A DNA stretch of 64,000 bases, taken from BOKV01 sp041987205 (GTDB lineage: Bacteria; Pseudomonadota; Alphaproteobacteria; Rhizobiales; Rhizobiaceae). The notes beneath the pieces are model-generated. The model did no database searches. It saw only the letters and a program-made list of their open reading frames with translations, and was not told the DNA's origin. This document shows, in pieces, positions 18,340-28,061 of this stretch (position 1 is its first letter; each line of letters begins with the position of its first letter). The DNA is taken from NCBI GenBank assembly GCA_041987205.1, contig JBHIWX010000007.1:8471-72470 (forward strand). The letters are read 5' to 3'. The position numbers and the translations under genes are program-made.

Positions 18340-19656
18340 TCAGCCGGCGTTCGTCGGCCGGCCGATGGAGTGATAGGAAAGGCCGGTGCCGCGCACTTCC
18401 TCCGGCGAGTAGATGTTGCGCAGGTCGACCAGCACCTTGTCCTTCAGCGTAGTTGCCATGCGCTTCAGGTCGAGCGCGCGGAACTGGTCCCATTCGGTCA
18501 GGATGACAGCAATGTCGGCGCCTTCGAGGCACGACCATGCCGTGCCGGAGAATGCGACCCCGGTCAGGAACTTCTCCGCTTCCTCCATGCCCTCGGGATC
18601 GAAGGCGCGGACATCGGCGCCGAGCTTCTGCAGGCCCGGCACGATGACGAGGCTCGGCGCCTCGCGCATGTCGTCGGTATTGGGTTTGAAGGTCAGGCCC
18701 AGCACAGCGATGGTCTTGCCCGCAACCGAACCGCCCGCCGCCGCGACGATACGGTCGACCATCGCTTCCTTGCGCTTCGCGTTAGCCTCGACCACCGTGT
18801 CAACGATGGTAATGGGGCTACCCGCCTGATGCGCCGTCTTCGACAGCGCCAGAGTGTCCTTGGGGAAGCACGAGCCGCCATAGCCCGGCCCGGCATGCAA
18901 GAATTTCGGGCCGATGCGCTTGTCGAGCCCGATGCCGTGGGCGACCTGCTGTACGTTGGCGCCAACGGCGTCGCACAGATCGGAGATCTCGTTGATGAAG
19001 CCGATCTTGACCGCGAGAAAGGCGTTGGCGGCATATTTGATCAGCTCCGCCGTGCGCCGGTCGGTCACCACCATCGGCGTCTCGTTGAGATAGAGTGGCC
19101 GGTAGAGTTCGCGCAGCGCCGCGATCGCGCGCTCGGTATGAGCGCCGACGACGATCCGGTCCGGCCGCTTGAAATCGCCGATCGCCGCGCCTTCGCGCAG
19201 GAATTCCGGGTTGGAGGCGACATCGAAATCGGCATCCGGGCTGGTGCGTCGGATGATCGCCTCAACCTCGTCACCGGTCCCGACCGGCACCGTCGATTTG
19301 GTCACGATGATCGTGTAGTCGCGAATGAGACCCGCGATCTCCTCGGCCGCCGCATAGACATAGGAAAGATCGGCATGGCCATCGCCGCGCCTGGTCGGCG
19401 TGCCGACGGCGATGAATACGATGTCGGCGTCGCGGATGCCGCTCGCCGCATCCGTGGTGAAGGAGAGCCTGCCTTCGCGCACATTGGTTTCGACCAGGCT
19501 CTCGAGCCCCGGCTCGTAGATCGGCATGCGCCCGGCTTTGAGCGCCTCGATCTTGCCTTCGTCCTTGTCGATGCAGGTGACCTCATGGCCGAAATCGGCA
19601 AAGCAGGCACCCGAAACCAGGCCCACATAGCCGGTGCCGATCATCGCTACGCGCAT
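18340..19656 (-). CDS. ugd: UDP-glucose 6-dehydrogenase
   Basis: A 438-residue enzyme that oxidises UDP-glucose to UDP-glucuronate with two NAD+ in the cytoplasm, a precursor for surface polysaccharides. The N-terminal Rossmann motif is GTGYVGLVSG (residues 7-16). Substrate-binding features are KSTVPVGTG and SNPEFLREG. The catalytic cysteine lies in GYGGSCFPKD, and the C-terminal domain has LGLTFKPNTDDMREAPS. Length and motifs are complete. It lies 309 bases from the tRNA-Arg that borders the glycan island; its base composition is that of the core genome, so it is probably ancestral to the site. Confidence 0.97.
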   Translation of the reverse strand: MRVAMIGTGYVGLVSGACFADFGHEVTCIDKDEGKIEALKAGRMPIYEPGLESLVETNVREGRLSFTTDAASGIRDADIVFIAVGTPTRRGDGHADLSYVYAAAEEIAGLIRDYTIIVTKSTVPVGTGDEVEAIIRRTSPDADFDVASNPEFLREGAAIGDFKRPDRIVVGAHTERAIAALRELYRPLYLNETPMVVTDRRTAELIKYAANAFLAVKIGFINEISDLCDAVGANVQQVAHGIGLDKRIGPKFLHAGPGYGGSCFPKDTLALSKTAHQAGSPITIVDTVVEANAKRKEAMVDRIVAAAGGSVAGKTIAVLGLTFKPNTDDMREAPSLVIVPGLQKLGADVRAFDPEGMEEAEKFLTGVAFSGTAWSCLEGADIAVILTEWDQFRALDLKRMATTLKDKVLVDLRNIYSPEEVRGTGLSYHSIGRPTNAG

Positions 19657-19965
19657 TCATGTTCTCCGCTTGGGACATGACCGGAAGGGTCTGTCCGGCA
19701 CGCCGGATCAGGTTCCGGAAGTGCCTCCGATTGCTCCGACCCCGCGTGGCGCGCTGGCTTGGGCATGAAAAGGCCCGCGCATCGGTTGGCCGCACGAGCT
19801 GGAGCCCGGGCGAAGACCGGAGATGTTCGCGCGGTCAGTACAAAAGCCGGGCTCCACATGCAACCGCTAACGGTGGCTGAGGTTAAAATGTCCGGGCGCC
19901 GCGCCATGGGGTTGGCGACATCTGGCGCTTCGGCTATGGATGTTTCCCGGCCCAACCCGGCCCGC
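19657..19965. other. Intergenic region between ugd and tRNA-Arg
   Basis: A 309-base stretch between the divergent ugd and tRNA genes. It must contain the promoters of both, but I could not identify either with confidence. No gene, repeat or hairpin with a clear role was seen. Confidence 0.5.
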
Positions 19966-20042
19966 GGTCCCGTAGCTCAGCAGGATAGAGCATCAGATTC
20001 CTAATCTGAGGGTCACAGGTTCGAATCCTGTCGGGATCGCCA
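19966..20042 (+). tRNA. tRNA-Arg(CCT)
   Basis: A 77-base tRNA. The acceptor GGTCCCG pairs with CGGGATC, the discriminator is G and CCA is encoded. The D stem is GCTC/GAGC. The anticodon stem TCAGA/TCTGA encloses the loop TTCCTAA, giving anticodon CCT (reads AGG, arginine). The T arm contains GGTTCGAATCC. It marks the left border of the AT-richer region. Confidence 0.95.
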
Positions 20043-20452
20043 ATATCTTCAATGTCTTATTCATACTGCAATTCTGTAAGCATATTGTAAGCGAGCTATT
20101 GGATTTCACACCCGATCCTGTAGAGGATCCGATGGTTCATGGCGAACCCACAGCGTCTGCGTTTCCAGGCCATCGACGACCGACACCATCATCACGGCGG
20201 CACAGGCACCGTTCATGCACTAAGTTTTCCAGTTCGCCACTCATGTAAGGTTGCCCAACCTGAAATTCTGTTGGCTCCACTTTCGTAAGCCCTGTCGCGC
20301 TCTTCCGGACCGTGTGATGTGATCGGCAAAAAATAATCTAGTTAGTGTGTGGCATGGTACGAAACTGATTGTCTGTGAGCGTTATATGCATCGCCCGTTG
20401 CGTCGCGTTGATGGTCAAATCTCGGTTGGAAAGTTAATGCGGAGCGGCGATT
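20043..20452. other. Gene-free stretch after tRNA-Arg
   Basis: About 410 AT-richer bases between the tRNA and the RmlD-like gene. A 49-codon frame beginning near 20139 is histidine-rich and does not resemble a real protein. No recombinase remnant or clear promoter was identified. Confidence 0.4.
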
Positions 20453-21343
20453 TTGACGATCAAATCCACACGGCCAAAAATAGCCTTGCTGGGAGCAGGC
20501 GGCATGCTGGGCAGCGCGATCTTTCGGGTCATGCAGACCAGAGCGCGCTGCGAAATGCTGGCAACCACACGTAACGCAGCGGGTTTCCTCCTGGAAAATC
20601 CGGCAAGTGAAATCCGTATTGTGAACGGTGTGGACGCCGCCAATACGCAGTCACTGGTCGACCTACTTTCCGATTTTCAGCCGGATGATGTCATCAACTG
20701 CATCGGGATCGTGAAACAGTTGCAGTCGGGCAATCAGCTTCGAACGGCGATCCCCGTGAACGCAATATTTCCGCAACGCCTAGAGCAGATCTGCAGCAAT
20801 CTTGGCGCACGTCTCATTCACATCAGCACGGATTGCGTTTTCTCTGGCAGCCGGGGAATGTACCGGGAAGACGACGTCGCGGATACCGAGGAAGTGTACG
20901 GCGTAAGCAAGCTCCTGGGCGAGGTCACCGCATCGCCGTCCATCACGATCCGGACTTCCTTCATAGGGCACGAGCATGGCACGAAAAACGGCTTGCTCGA
21001 CTGGTTTCTGAATCAGGAAACCAGCGTGAAAGGCTTTCGAAACGCGTTCTTCTCAGGGCTCACGACGCACGAACTTGCACATATCATCCACGATCACATC
21101 ATTCCCAATCGAGCCCTGACGGGGCTTTATCACGTGGCGGGAGATCGAATCTCCAAACACGATTTGCTGCTGTTAATCAGGGAAGCCTACGGGAAAGAAA
21201 TAACGGTTACACCCGACACGGAAGTGAATATCGACCGCTCACTGGATGGCAGCAAGTTTCGTGAGGCAACCGGATATCAGGCGCCGGACTGGATTACGCT
21301 CACAAGGCAATTGCGTGAAACGCAGGAACACTACTCGCCTTGA
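20453..21343 (+). CDS. RmlD-like sugar-nucleotide reductase (SDR)
   Basis: A 296-residue extended SDR. An N-terminal Rossmann motif GAGGMLGSA (residues 14-22) is followed by the RmlD-like segment HISTDCVFSGSRGMY and the catalytic YGVSK (Y and K spaced as YxxxK). A later SGLTTHELAHIIHDH fits the substrate-binding half. RmlD proteins reduce dTDP-4-keto-6-deoxy sugars; this branch is often linked to 4-keto reduction of N-acetylated UDP-sugars, but the substrate is not determined. The start is TTG 20453 with GGAGCGG upstream. It is the first gene of the island. Confidence 0.75.
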   Translation: MTIKSTRPKIALLGAGGMLGSAIFRVMQTRARCEMLATTRNAAGFLLENPASEIRIVNGVDAANTQSLVDLLSDFQPDDVINCIGIVKQLQSGNQLRTAIPVNAIFPQRLEQICSNLGARLIHISTDCVFSGSRGMYREDDVADTEEVYGVSKLLGEVTASPSITIRTSFIGHEHGTKNGLLDWFLNQETSVKGFRNAFFSGLTTHELAHIIHDHIIPNRALTGLYHVAGDRISKHDLLLLIREAYGKEITVTPDTEVNIDRSLDGSKFREATGYQAPDWITLTRQLRETQEHYSP

Positions 21344-21458
21344 AGAGGGCATCGATCGTCTGCGGCGTCGCATCGATCAAAAGTCCGAAGTACCGGAACA
21401 GCCTCCCGGATTCAGCATGACGAAGCGCGCTGATGACAGGAATGCCGTAGTGTTCGGA

Positions 21459-22166
21459 TCATAGGAACTGATCCCTGTTCTCGCTGAACAGCCTGTGCGC
21501 TTCCAGATAATTCTCCGGCGTGCCTATGTCGATCCATTGGCAAGGCTGGCTGAAACTACTGACGCGCGCTCCCTTCGCGATCATCGCCTTGATGAGATCG
21601 GGCATGTCGAGCCGTGTCTCCGGGTCCTGCCTCAAGTCGATCTTGTGCTTGTTCAGGACATAGATGCCCATGCCGATATTGTGATGATAAGTCGGTTTTT
21701 CCGAAATCGTCTGGACCCGGTTGTCGTCCCCGATTTCCACGACACCGTAGTCAACGCAAAAATCGAGTTTCTTGGTGGCCATGGTGATGGCACTGCCGGA
21801 ATTCGCGTGGGACTCGAAAAGGTCACCAAACGCCAGATCCGTCAGGATATCGGAGTTCATCACGAGAAAGTCTTCACTCATCGTGTCGAGGACAGAGAAA
21901 ACCGCGCCGCAAGTGCCCATGGGGCGATCTTCGACGAGATAGGAAATATCGACACCCAGTGAACTTCCGTCACCGAAATAACTGGTGATCAGATCGTGCT
22001 TGTATCCCGTTGCAAGAACTATCGACGTGATGCCAGCGGGCACCAGCTGGCGAATGACAACTTCCAGGATAGGCATGTCGTCGAGGGGGATGAGCGGCTT
22101 GGGAAATGCCGCCGTGTAGGGCATCAATCTCGCGCCCTTTCCACCTGCCAGTATCACGGCTTTCAT
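21459..22166 (-). CDS. Sugar-phosphate nucleotidyltransferase
   Basis: A 235-residue single-domain nucleotidyltransferase. It begins MKAVILAGGKGARLMPYT, the nucleotide-binding signature, then FPKPLIPLDDMPILE. The metal-site residues lie in VMNSDILTD, and EKPTYHHNIGMGIYV and WIDIGTPENYLEA complete the fold. It activates a sugar 1-phosphate with NTP; base and sugar are unknown. Because the next gene is a LegB-like 4,6-dehydratase, a GDP- or UDP-activated hexosamine is a reasonable inference. ATG 22166 is chosen over an in-frame TTG at 22172. The LegB-like gene lies 12 bases upstream in the same operon. Confidence 0.85.
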   Translation of the reverse strand: MKAVILAGGKGARLMPYTAAFPKPLIPLDDMPILEVVIRQLVPAGITSIVLATGYKHDLITSYFGDGSSLGVDISYLVEDRPMGTCGAVFSVLDTMSEDFLVMNSDILTDLAFGDLFESHANSGSAITMATKKLDFCVDYGVVEIGDDNRVQTISEKPTYHHNIGMGIYVLNKHKIDLRQDPETRLDMPDLIKAMIAKGARVSSFSQPCQWIDIGTPENYLEAHRLFSENRDQFL

Positions 22167-22178
22167 GGCCAACCCGCG

Positions 22179-23162
22179 TCAAACGACATATTCATGCGTA
22201 TCTTGCGTTTGGAGGCGCCGCACGAACTCGAGTGTACGGGCCAATCCTTCGTCCAGATCGACCTTCGGAGCCCAACCGGTTGCGGCCTTCATCTTCTCAT
22301 TGTTCGAGATCAACTTGTCGACTTCGCTTCCGGCAGGCCGCACCCGTTGAGGATCGAAAACAACGTCGCTCCGCGAGCCGGCCTGCTTGACGATGCGGTC
22401 CAGGATATCCTGCATGGCATATCCGGTTCCGGTCCCGAGGTTGTATGTCTCACCCAGCACGCCTTCTGACTTTGCAAGAGCAATGAATCCGGCGACGGTA
22501 TCGCTGACATAGGTCATATCCCTTACGGGGAACAGCGATCCGACATGGATCGCTTCACCGGCGATTGCCTGCACCGCTACGGAAGGCACAAATGCCCGAC
22601 GCGACTGCCGCGGGCCGTAGGTATTGAAAGGCCTTACCGTAACGACCGATGTTTCAAACGAGCGGTGGTATGCCTCGGCTATCTTGTCTGCCGCGATCTT
22701 CGAGGCGGAGTAAGGCGACTGTGCTTGCAGAGGGTGATTTTCGTCAATTGGTGTGACAATGGCGCTGCCATACACCTCGGAAGTACTGGTATGAACCACA
22801 CGGCCGGCGCGCCCGCGCCTCACCACCTCCAGAATGTTCATTGTCCCTTCGCAATTGGTACGCAGGTAGCTTCGCGGTGCGGAATAGGAATAGGGAATCG
22901 CGATCAGTGCCGCGAGGTGGAAGACGCAGTCAAAATCTGAATCAAGGCCATTTACGAACTCAATATCTTCGACATCCCCGAACACAATTCTGACGCTGCC
23001 GATCTTTTCAGGCGGCAGGTAATCCAGGTTGCCGATATGCCGGGCTGCGTTGTAATGCACCAGTGCGGTAACATCCGCTCCCTGCTCGACAAGTTGTTCA
23101 ACCAGATGGCTGCCGATGAAACCGGCCGCACCGGTGACCAGATACTTTCTGCTGGCCATCAA
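22179..23162 (-). CDS. NAD-dependent 4,6-dehydratase, LegB-like
   Basis: A 327-residue extended SDR. The Rossmann motif is GAAGFIGSHL (about residues 11-20). The segment FHLAALIAIPYSYSAPRSYL and the catalytic TSTSEVYG and SPYSASK motifs closely resemble LegB dehydratases of the legionaminate pathway. Such enzymes convert NDP-hexosamine to the 4-keto-6-deoxy sugar. No legionaminate synthase, aminotransferase or CMP-transferase is present, so the end product is probably different. The start overlaps the stop of the upstream glycosyltransferase (ATGATGA), implying coupling; the second ATG (23159) is also possible. Confidence 0.82.
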   Translation of the reverse strand: MMASRKYLVTGAAGFIGSHLVEQLVEQGADVTALVHYNAARHIGNLDYLPPEKIGSVRIVFGDVEDIEFVNGLDSDFDCVFHLAALIAIPYSYSAPRSYLRTNCEGTMNILEVVRRGRAGRVVHTSTSEVYGSAIVTPIDENHPLQAQSPYSASKIAADKIAEAYHRSFETSVVTVRPFNTYGPRQSRRAFVPSVAVQAIAGEAIHVGSLFPVRDMTYVSDTVAGFIALAKSEGVLGETYNLGTGTGYAMQDILDRIVKQAGSRSDVVFDPQRVRPAGSEVDKLISNNEKMKAATGWAPKVDLDEGLARTLEFVRRLQTQDTHEYVV

Positions 23163-26100
23163 CCCGCTCGCTCCAAATTGCCTGAGGTTCTCAGATATTC
23201 ACGCTCATAGTAGGACCTGGCATCGGCCGACGGAGCGGCATCTGCACTCGGTTTCTCGGCGAAGTTCATGTCGCCTGCATGAAGCCTGGCAAGCGCTTCG
23301 GCCCACTCGCCTCCCCTGCTTGTCCAGGGCATCAACCAGCTGTACGCGCGGCCGGCCAGCCGCTCCCTTGCTGCACCTATGTCTGACGCAAGGATTGGAA
23401 GCCCGACAAGCATGGCCTCGGACAGGGTGAACGAATGGGTCTCGGGGCACAAGAATGGAAACCAGGCCACATGGGGCCGAACGGTGCATACCGCATCGAC
23501 CAGCGAATCCATCGTCAATTCGCCGAGGTGAATGGCCCTGATGTCGTCCTGGTCTTCAAGCGGAAGCGTTCCGCGGCCGATCAAATGGAAACAAATCGGC
23601 AGGTTGCGTTCGCGTGCCGCACGAATGGCTTCCAGGACCCGCCCTTCGCCCTTGTGGGGATGCAGCGCTCCCGGCACCAGAACCCGCAAAGGCTCGTCAT
23701 GCGAAAGAACCGGCATCTGTACACGAAACCGATCCGGAGAATCCGGCTCCGGAATGAGCGCGGCCCTGAAATCGGTATCCGGAACCAGCTTGCTCAACCT
23801 TCTTGCAAGGTCTTCGCTGCAGGCGACGCGGCGATCCGCCTTTCTTATGAGCGAGTGGTGGCGTGAGGAAGCGATTGCGCTCAGCGCCTCACTTCTGTCC
23901 GATACAAATTCATTGTCGGCCGAGATAAGAAATGGATTCTCCGCGACGAGGTCATAGTCGGTGAAAGTGATGTCACAGGGAAGATCGAGTCGCTCAAGCA
24001 GTTCCGCAATATGTTTCTTAAGCCCGATCGTATGCAGTATGTTCACGTGCTCGACTCTGATTTCCTGGAGTAGGGAAACGATTTCCGGCAGCATTCCGGG
24101 CAGATCGTATTCCAGCCAGTCCGTCGCCGGTAGCTGCGGCGAAATAACGAACTGGCTGTCGTTAACTCCAAAGGCAAACAGGAAATTCACCCTGCCCTTG
24201 AAGTGTTTCGCCAGCATGTTGGCATAGGTCTGGGTACCACCGCCCAATGCGTGCAGAATGAGCAGGTGGACAGGTGCGCCGTCTTGAAAATGCCTGGTAA
24301 GCAATGCCACTGCGCTCGACCGGTCTTTCGCCCGATGTTCATCGGTTTTGGTCCCTCTCAGCTCCGCAGCGTTATTCAAGGGTAGCGGCACGCCGTTCGG
24401 CAAACTTGTCGTGGATTGCCGATCAGGCGGCCCCGCCATGGGCGACGGACCCGTTCGAGGATTGGCTTTCCGTCCTTCGCGAAATCCATGCTCGATGAAA
24501 TGTATGCCGGCTCCTTGCCCGGCTGCCCGCACATCCGAATGTTTTGCGAGATACCAGTCCCCGTCCAGATGTCCACGAACCCCGAAGATGCGTTGCACCA
24601 TGACGTCGACTTTGAACCTTTGTTCGGCGGAGGGAAGCCTGTTGCGAAGGGCCTTCGCACCCCGGAGAACTGTTCTGCCGATAAGCCGTTTGGCAAGCCC
24701 CTTGCGGGCCAGCCGAATGGGCCAATTTCGACCCTCTTTCGCGACAAAATAATCAGCCCGCATCGGAGTGATACCATCGAAACGTCCCGGTTCCTTCCGG
24801 CCTGGATTTGCATTTGCGCCGGGTAAGGCTGTCTCCTCGTGCTTCAACATCTTCCCAAGTGGCGTGGAACGGGGAGACAGGTCGGACGAACTGAGAAGCT
24901 CGAGTCGAGAATCCATGGCCAACGCAATGGCAAAATCACGCCCGGCATCCATGCGTACCAGCGCGCGCTGCATGGCCGACCGACGTAGAATGGCCCCCGT
25001 CAACGGACCAAATCTGCCACCGGTTGCCCCCTCGACAAGCATGCCGTCAATCTGGCTGTTCTCGAGGAGGCGTTCGGTACCGACCGTCAAATGATCCGCA
25101 ACACAATGAGATTCGGTCAGAAAGAACAACTCGGAGTCAAACCGTCTCAGCATCTCCGTGAAGAGGTCATAATCGGCAAGAGGATGATCGCTGCAAAGAA
25201 ATGTGTGATCGAAAGTGCTGTCGGCAGACATCCATTCTCGCACGTCCGGCTCTATTCCAGGCCCTGCGATCAAGGCAATCCCTGTTGATCCAAGCCCAGC
25301 CTGGCGCAAACCACTTTCAAGCCGGAAAACACCCTCGGCATCCGATGGCTGGAATGCAACCGCCGTCAGACCGACCGATCTCTTGGCCTTGCGCAAGCGG
25401 CTCATGATTCCCGACTTCGCACCCTCATATCGGCTTTGCTCGAGAAATTTCTGGGCACGCCTGAGGAACCGGTACTCGCTCCCCTCGTAGAGACGCATTT
25501 GTTCTGCCGACAGGTTGTCCAGCATCGACATCCAAAGCAGGCTGGCTTCGTGAGTATGTCGCGGTGACCGGGAGCCTTGATCCGGGTGGATGCGATGTTT
25601 TACGTGCTCACCCGCGCAATGTACGAACTTGTAACGCTTCGCCATGCGATACCAAAGGTCGTAATCCTGTGTGGTAGGCAAGGCCGGGTCGAACAATCCC
25701 GCACCTTCGAAGCAGACTTTTGGAACAAGCAAGGTACACCCGTTGATCCTACCCTCCAGTATCGCCCACAGCGGTTTCTTTTCATCGAATCCATTGCCGG
25801 TTTCCACACGCGAAATGTATTTGTTGTTTGGGTCAATTCGGGCGTAGTCACCAAACACGACAACCGGTTCATCGTATTGCGTGACGACGTTCATTTGCGT
25901 TTCGATCTTCTGCGGTGAATACAGGTCGTCGTGACTGAGCCAGCTGAAATACGCTCCACGCATTTCCGAAATGCCGTGGTTGAGCGCGGAAGCAACTCCA
26001 CCGTTCCCCTGGTGGAAGTACCTGATTTTTGTGCTGAATTTTTCTGCGATCCGACGGGTTGCACCTCCGTCGTCCGATCCGTCGTCGACGACGATCACTT

Positions 26101-26206
26101 CCACCGCAAGCCACGACTGGCGAAGCGCACTTTGAATCGCCTGCTCAAGATAAGCGGATCCATTGTACACGGGAATGATAATGCTGACCAGTTCGTGACT
26201 TTCCAT
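23159..26206 (-). CDS. Large two-domain glycosyltransferase (GT2 plus GT4)
   Basis: A 1015-residue protein. The N-terminus is a GT2 domain (residues 1 to about 230): SIIIPVYNGSAYLEQAI, VVDDGSDDGG, and the metal-binding SHDDL. A poorly conserved region is followed near residue 550 by a DWYLAKHSDVRAAGQG...HFIEHGFREGR element, a short module seen between domains in other glycan enzymes. The C-terminal part (from about 650) is a GT-B/GT4 domain: GGGTQTYANMLAKHF, VLVPGALHPHKGEGRV and EAMLVGLPILASD. Two sugars could be added by one polypeptide. No transmembrane segments or signal peptide are seen. The stop overlaps the LegB-like start. Confidence 0.85.
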   Translation of the reverse strand: MESHELVSIIIPVYNGSAYLEQAIQSALRQSWLAVEVIVVDDGSDDGGATRRIAEKFSTKIRYFHQGNGGVASALNHGISEMRGAYFSWLSHDDLYSPQKIETQMNVVTQYDEPVVVFGDYARIDPNNKYISRVETGNGFDEKKPLWAILEGRINGCTLLVPKVCFEGAGLFDPALPTTQDYDLWYRMAKRYKFVHCAGEHVKHRIHPDQGSRSPRHTHEASLLWMSMLDNLSAEQMRLYEGSEYRFLRRAQKFLEQSRYEGAKSGIMSRLRKAKRSVGLTAVAFQPSDAEGVFRLESGLRQAGLGSTGIALIAGPGIEPDVREWMSADSTFDHTFLCSDHPLADYDLFTEMLRRFDSELFFLTESHCVADHLTVGTERLLENSQIDGMLVEGATGGRFGPLTGAILRRSAMQRALVRMDAGRDFAIALAMDSRLELLSSSDLSPRSTPLGKMLKHEETALPGANANPGRKEPGRFDGITPMRADYFVAKEGRNWPIRLARKGLAKRLIGRTVLRGAKALRNRLPSAEQRFKVDVMVQRIFGVRGHLDGDWYLAKHSDVRAAGQGAGIHFIEHGFREGRKANPRTGPSPMAGPPDRQSTTSLPNGVPLPLNNAAELRGTKTDEHRAKDRSSAVALLTRHFQDGAPVHLLILHALGGGTQTYANMLAKHFKGRVNFLFAFGVNDSQFVISPQLPATDWLEYDLPGMLPEIVSLLQEIRVEHVNILHTIGLKKHIAELLERLDLPCDITFTDYDLVAENPFLISADNEFVSDRSEALSAIASSRHHSLIRKADRRVACSEDLARRLSKLVPDTDFRAALIPEPDSPDRFRVQMPVLSHDEPLRVLVPGALHPHKGEGRVLEAIRAARERNLPICFHLIGRGTLPLEDQDDIRAIHLGELTMDSLVDAVCTVRPHVAWFPFLCPETHSFTLSEAMLVGLPILASDIGAARERLAGRAYSWLMPWTSRGGEWAEALARLHAGDMNFAEKPSADAAPSADARSYYEREYLRTSGNLERAG

Positions 26207-26222
26207 GCTCTTGGAACCAGCG

Positions 26223-27434
26223 CTAACTTAAATTAAATTCTTGAATAATATTTTGATACATCCCGATAACTTTCTTTTTATTAATGTTCTTGTCCCATTT
26301 TCCTCGAATATATTGCAGATTGCGCTTTGCTGCATTGTCTACAAGTTCATCGTCCGAGGCCGCCCTTATAATTGCGCTTGCCATGGCGCTTGTATCATGC
26401 GGGCTGACAATTGCGCCGTCCAACCCGTTCCTGATCCATTCGTCGGCACAGGACGCACAGGTTTGAATCGGATAGGCGCCGACGGACATCGCTTCGAGCA
26501 ATGTTGTGCTGATGCCGTCGGAAATACTGCTGCCGATCACCATCCTCGCGTCTGCAAGATGGGAAAGGGCCTCGCCGTGATTCTTGAAATAGGGGTCAAT
26601 TTCGATTTTGAGATTGCTGCTCTGTGACAGCGCGTCCGCCATTCCAGCGATCTCCGGGGACGCCAGACGTATCCTTATTCTGTAGTCTGCAAGATGATGT
26701 GCCGCCAATTGCAGGGCCGAGAGGACGTGCATGCCCCTGCCCGACCATCCATGATAGCCCTTGACCAGGATCTGACGTCTCCGGGAGGGCGGCACCCGAG
26801 ATCCCAGTTCCGCAATCCCGTCCACATCGTCGCCGCCAGACGCCGGAATAGGGGCAAAGGTGAGCCCCTTGAAACCCATTTGCCTGGCAATCTTCAAGTC
26901 CCTTCCGCACTCGGCCGTATAGGCATCGACCTTTTCCAGGAGTGAAAAGAGCACCGGTCGGTGCGCATCGATCTTGCGGAAAAGAAAGATGTCGCTTCCC
27001 CAATTGCTGTGCATCCAGATGGGGAACCTCTCGCACAGAGACTTCGCGGCCAGGCAACGGTAACCCGCAAGCTGGGTTTCCAGTGAGTGCACGATTGTTG
27101 GCGCGTAGGCGGAAATCTGGTCAGCAATGAACCTGGGCGAAATCAGACCGCGCATTCGGTCAGGCGGCCAGTCTCCGGGAATATCGGTACGCTCACCGAA
27201 CCCGGCTTCGGCAGTAAGCGCCAAGACTCCGATCGTGTCGGCAGGAAGCGCTTGGACAGCGTCAGGCTCGCTTATCGGCGCAAAGGGTTGCGCAACGTCA
27301 GACACGGGCGCGTCATAAATCGGCAGCACGACGATCCTGAACCGGTTTCCTCTCGCAACGTGTGTCCACCGTGCCAGGTGGACGCTATCCGGCATTCCGA
27401 CGATCATGATAAGGGGTTTGTCCGAACTCACCAC
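26223..27434 (-). CDS. GT-B glycosyltransferase (GT4-like)
   Basis: A 403-residue cytoplasmic protein. The N-terminal half begins IMIVGMPDSVHLARWTHVA and includes PTIVHSLETQLAGYRCLAAK and the acceptor-side HSNWGSDIFLF. The C-terminal half has QILVKGYHGWSGRGMHVL and the nucleotide-sugar motif SDGISTTLLEAMSVGAYPI (about residues 305-323), the GT4 glutamate region. Donor and acceptor are unknown. It lies 16 bases upstream of the 1015-residue enzyme and 18 bases after the short gene before it, so all are likely one operon. Confidence 0.8.
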   Translation of the reverse strand: MVSSDKPLIMIVGMPDSVHLARWTHVARGNRFRIVVLPIYDAPVSDVAQPFAPISEPDAVQALPADTIGVLALTAEAGFGERTDIPGDWPPDRMRGLISPRFIADQISAYAPTIVHSLETQLAGYRCLAAKSLCERFPIWMHSNWGSDIFLFRKIDAHRPVLFSLLEKVDAYTAECGRDLKIARQMGFKGLTFAPIPASGGDDVDGIAELGSRVPPSRRRQILVKGYHGWSGRGMHVLSALQLAAHHLADYRIRIRLASPEIAGMADALSQSSNLKIEIDPYFKNHGEALSHLADARMVIGSSISDGISTTLLEAMSVGAYPIQTCASCADEWIRNGLDGAIVSPHDTSAMASAIIRAASDDELVDNAAKRNLQYIRGKWDKNINKKKVIGMYQNIIQEFNLS

Positions 27435-27452
27435 GGCTCAAACTCCCGTGGA

Positions 27453-27893
27453 TCAGTTCCGGCGCGCCATCTCAACCAGTCGCTCTGCCAGTATCGATGG
27501 ATCATGGGCGGCCCTCAACATTCTAATATCGCCGGAATCCATCATTTCTCGGTCGGGAAACTGCCTGGCAATCAACACCGGCACCCGCGAGGCAAGGGCC
27601 TCCTCCAGTCTTGGAAACGTTCGCTGCCTCATGACCACCGAGCAGAACAGCCTTGCGCCAGCAAGGACCTGGCTGCTTTGGGCGAGAGACAGGCAGACTA
27701 CATCGAGCCCAGTTTCCCACCTCAATGCGCTGGCAGCAATCCTTACCGATTCCCCATCGGTGTCGACGAAATAGACTTTGGCGTCACGGAGCTCGGCATG
27801 GCAAAAGTGCAGTGCGGATATCAGGAAAAGAGCCCGACCTTCCGCATCTTCCCGACCATCACAGACTATTGGAATTACATCGTGGAGGCTCAT
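27453..27893 (-). CDS. Short protein resembling the C-terminal half of a glycosyltransferase
   Basis: A 146-residue protein. LAGARLFCSVVMRQRTFPRLEEALASRVPVLI resembles the donor-binding lobe of a GT-B enzyme, and the tail HDPSILAERLVEMA also fits. The acceptor lobe is missing. It may be a remnant of a full glycosyltransferase or a partner protein. The frame is intact and it heads the minus-strand operon, divergent from the gene starting at 28062. I do not recognise it as a named family. Confidence 0.6.
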   Translation of the reverse strand: MSLHDVIPIVCDGREDAEGRALFLISALHFCHAELRDAKVYFVDTDGESVRIAASALRWETGLDVVCLSLAQSSQVLAGARLFCSVVMRQRTFPRLEEALASRVPVLIARQFPDREMMDSGDIRMLRAAHDPSILAERLVEMARRN

Positions 27894-28061
27894 TGACAGA
27901 CAGGATTATTGTAGCTCGGCGCCTCGATGGATCACGGTCAGGCGACCTTGTACACTGATCCGCAAGCACGTGAACAGTGGCCCGCGGCCAAGTCACGGCT
28001 ATATGTTTGAAACACATGTCTTATCAGAAAACTTGACCGCGAACTGTACCGGAAAACCACT

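Noticed and set aside
20139..20288. 49-codon histidine-rich frame after the tRNA
   Set aside because: No ribosome binding site, odd composition and no resemblance to any family.
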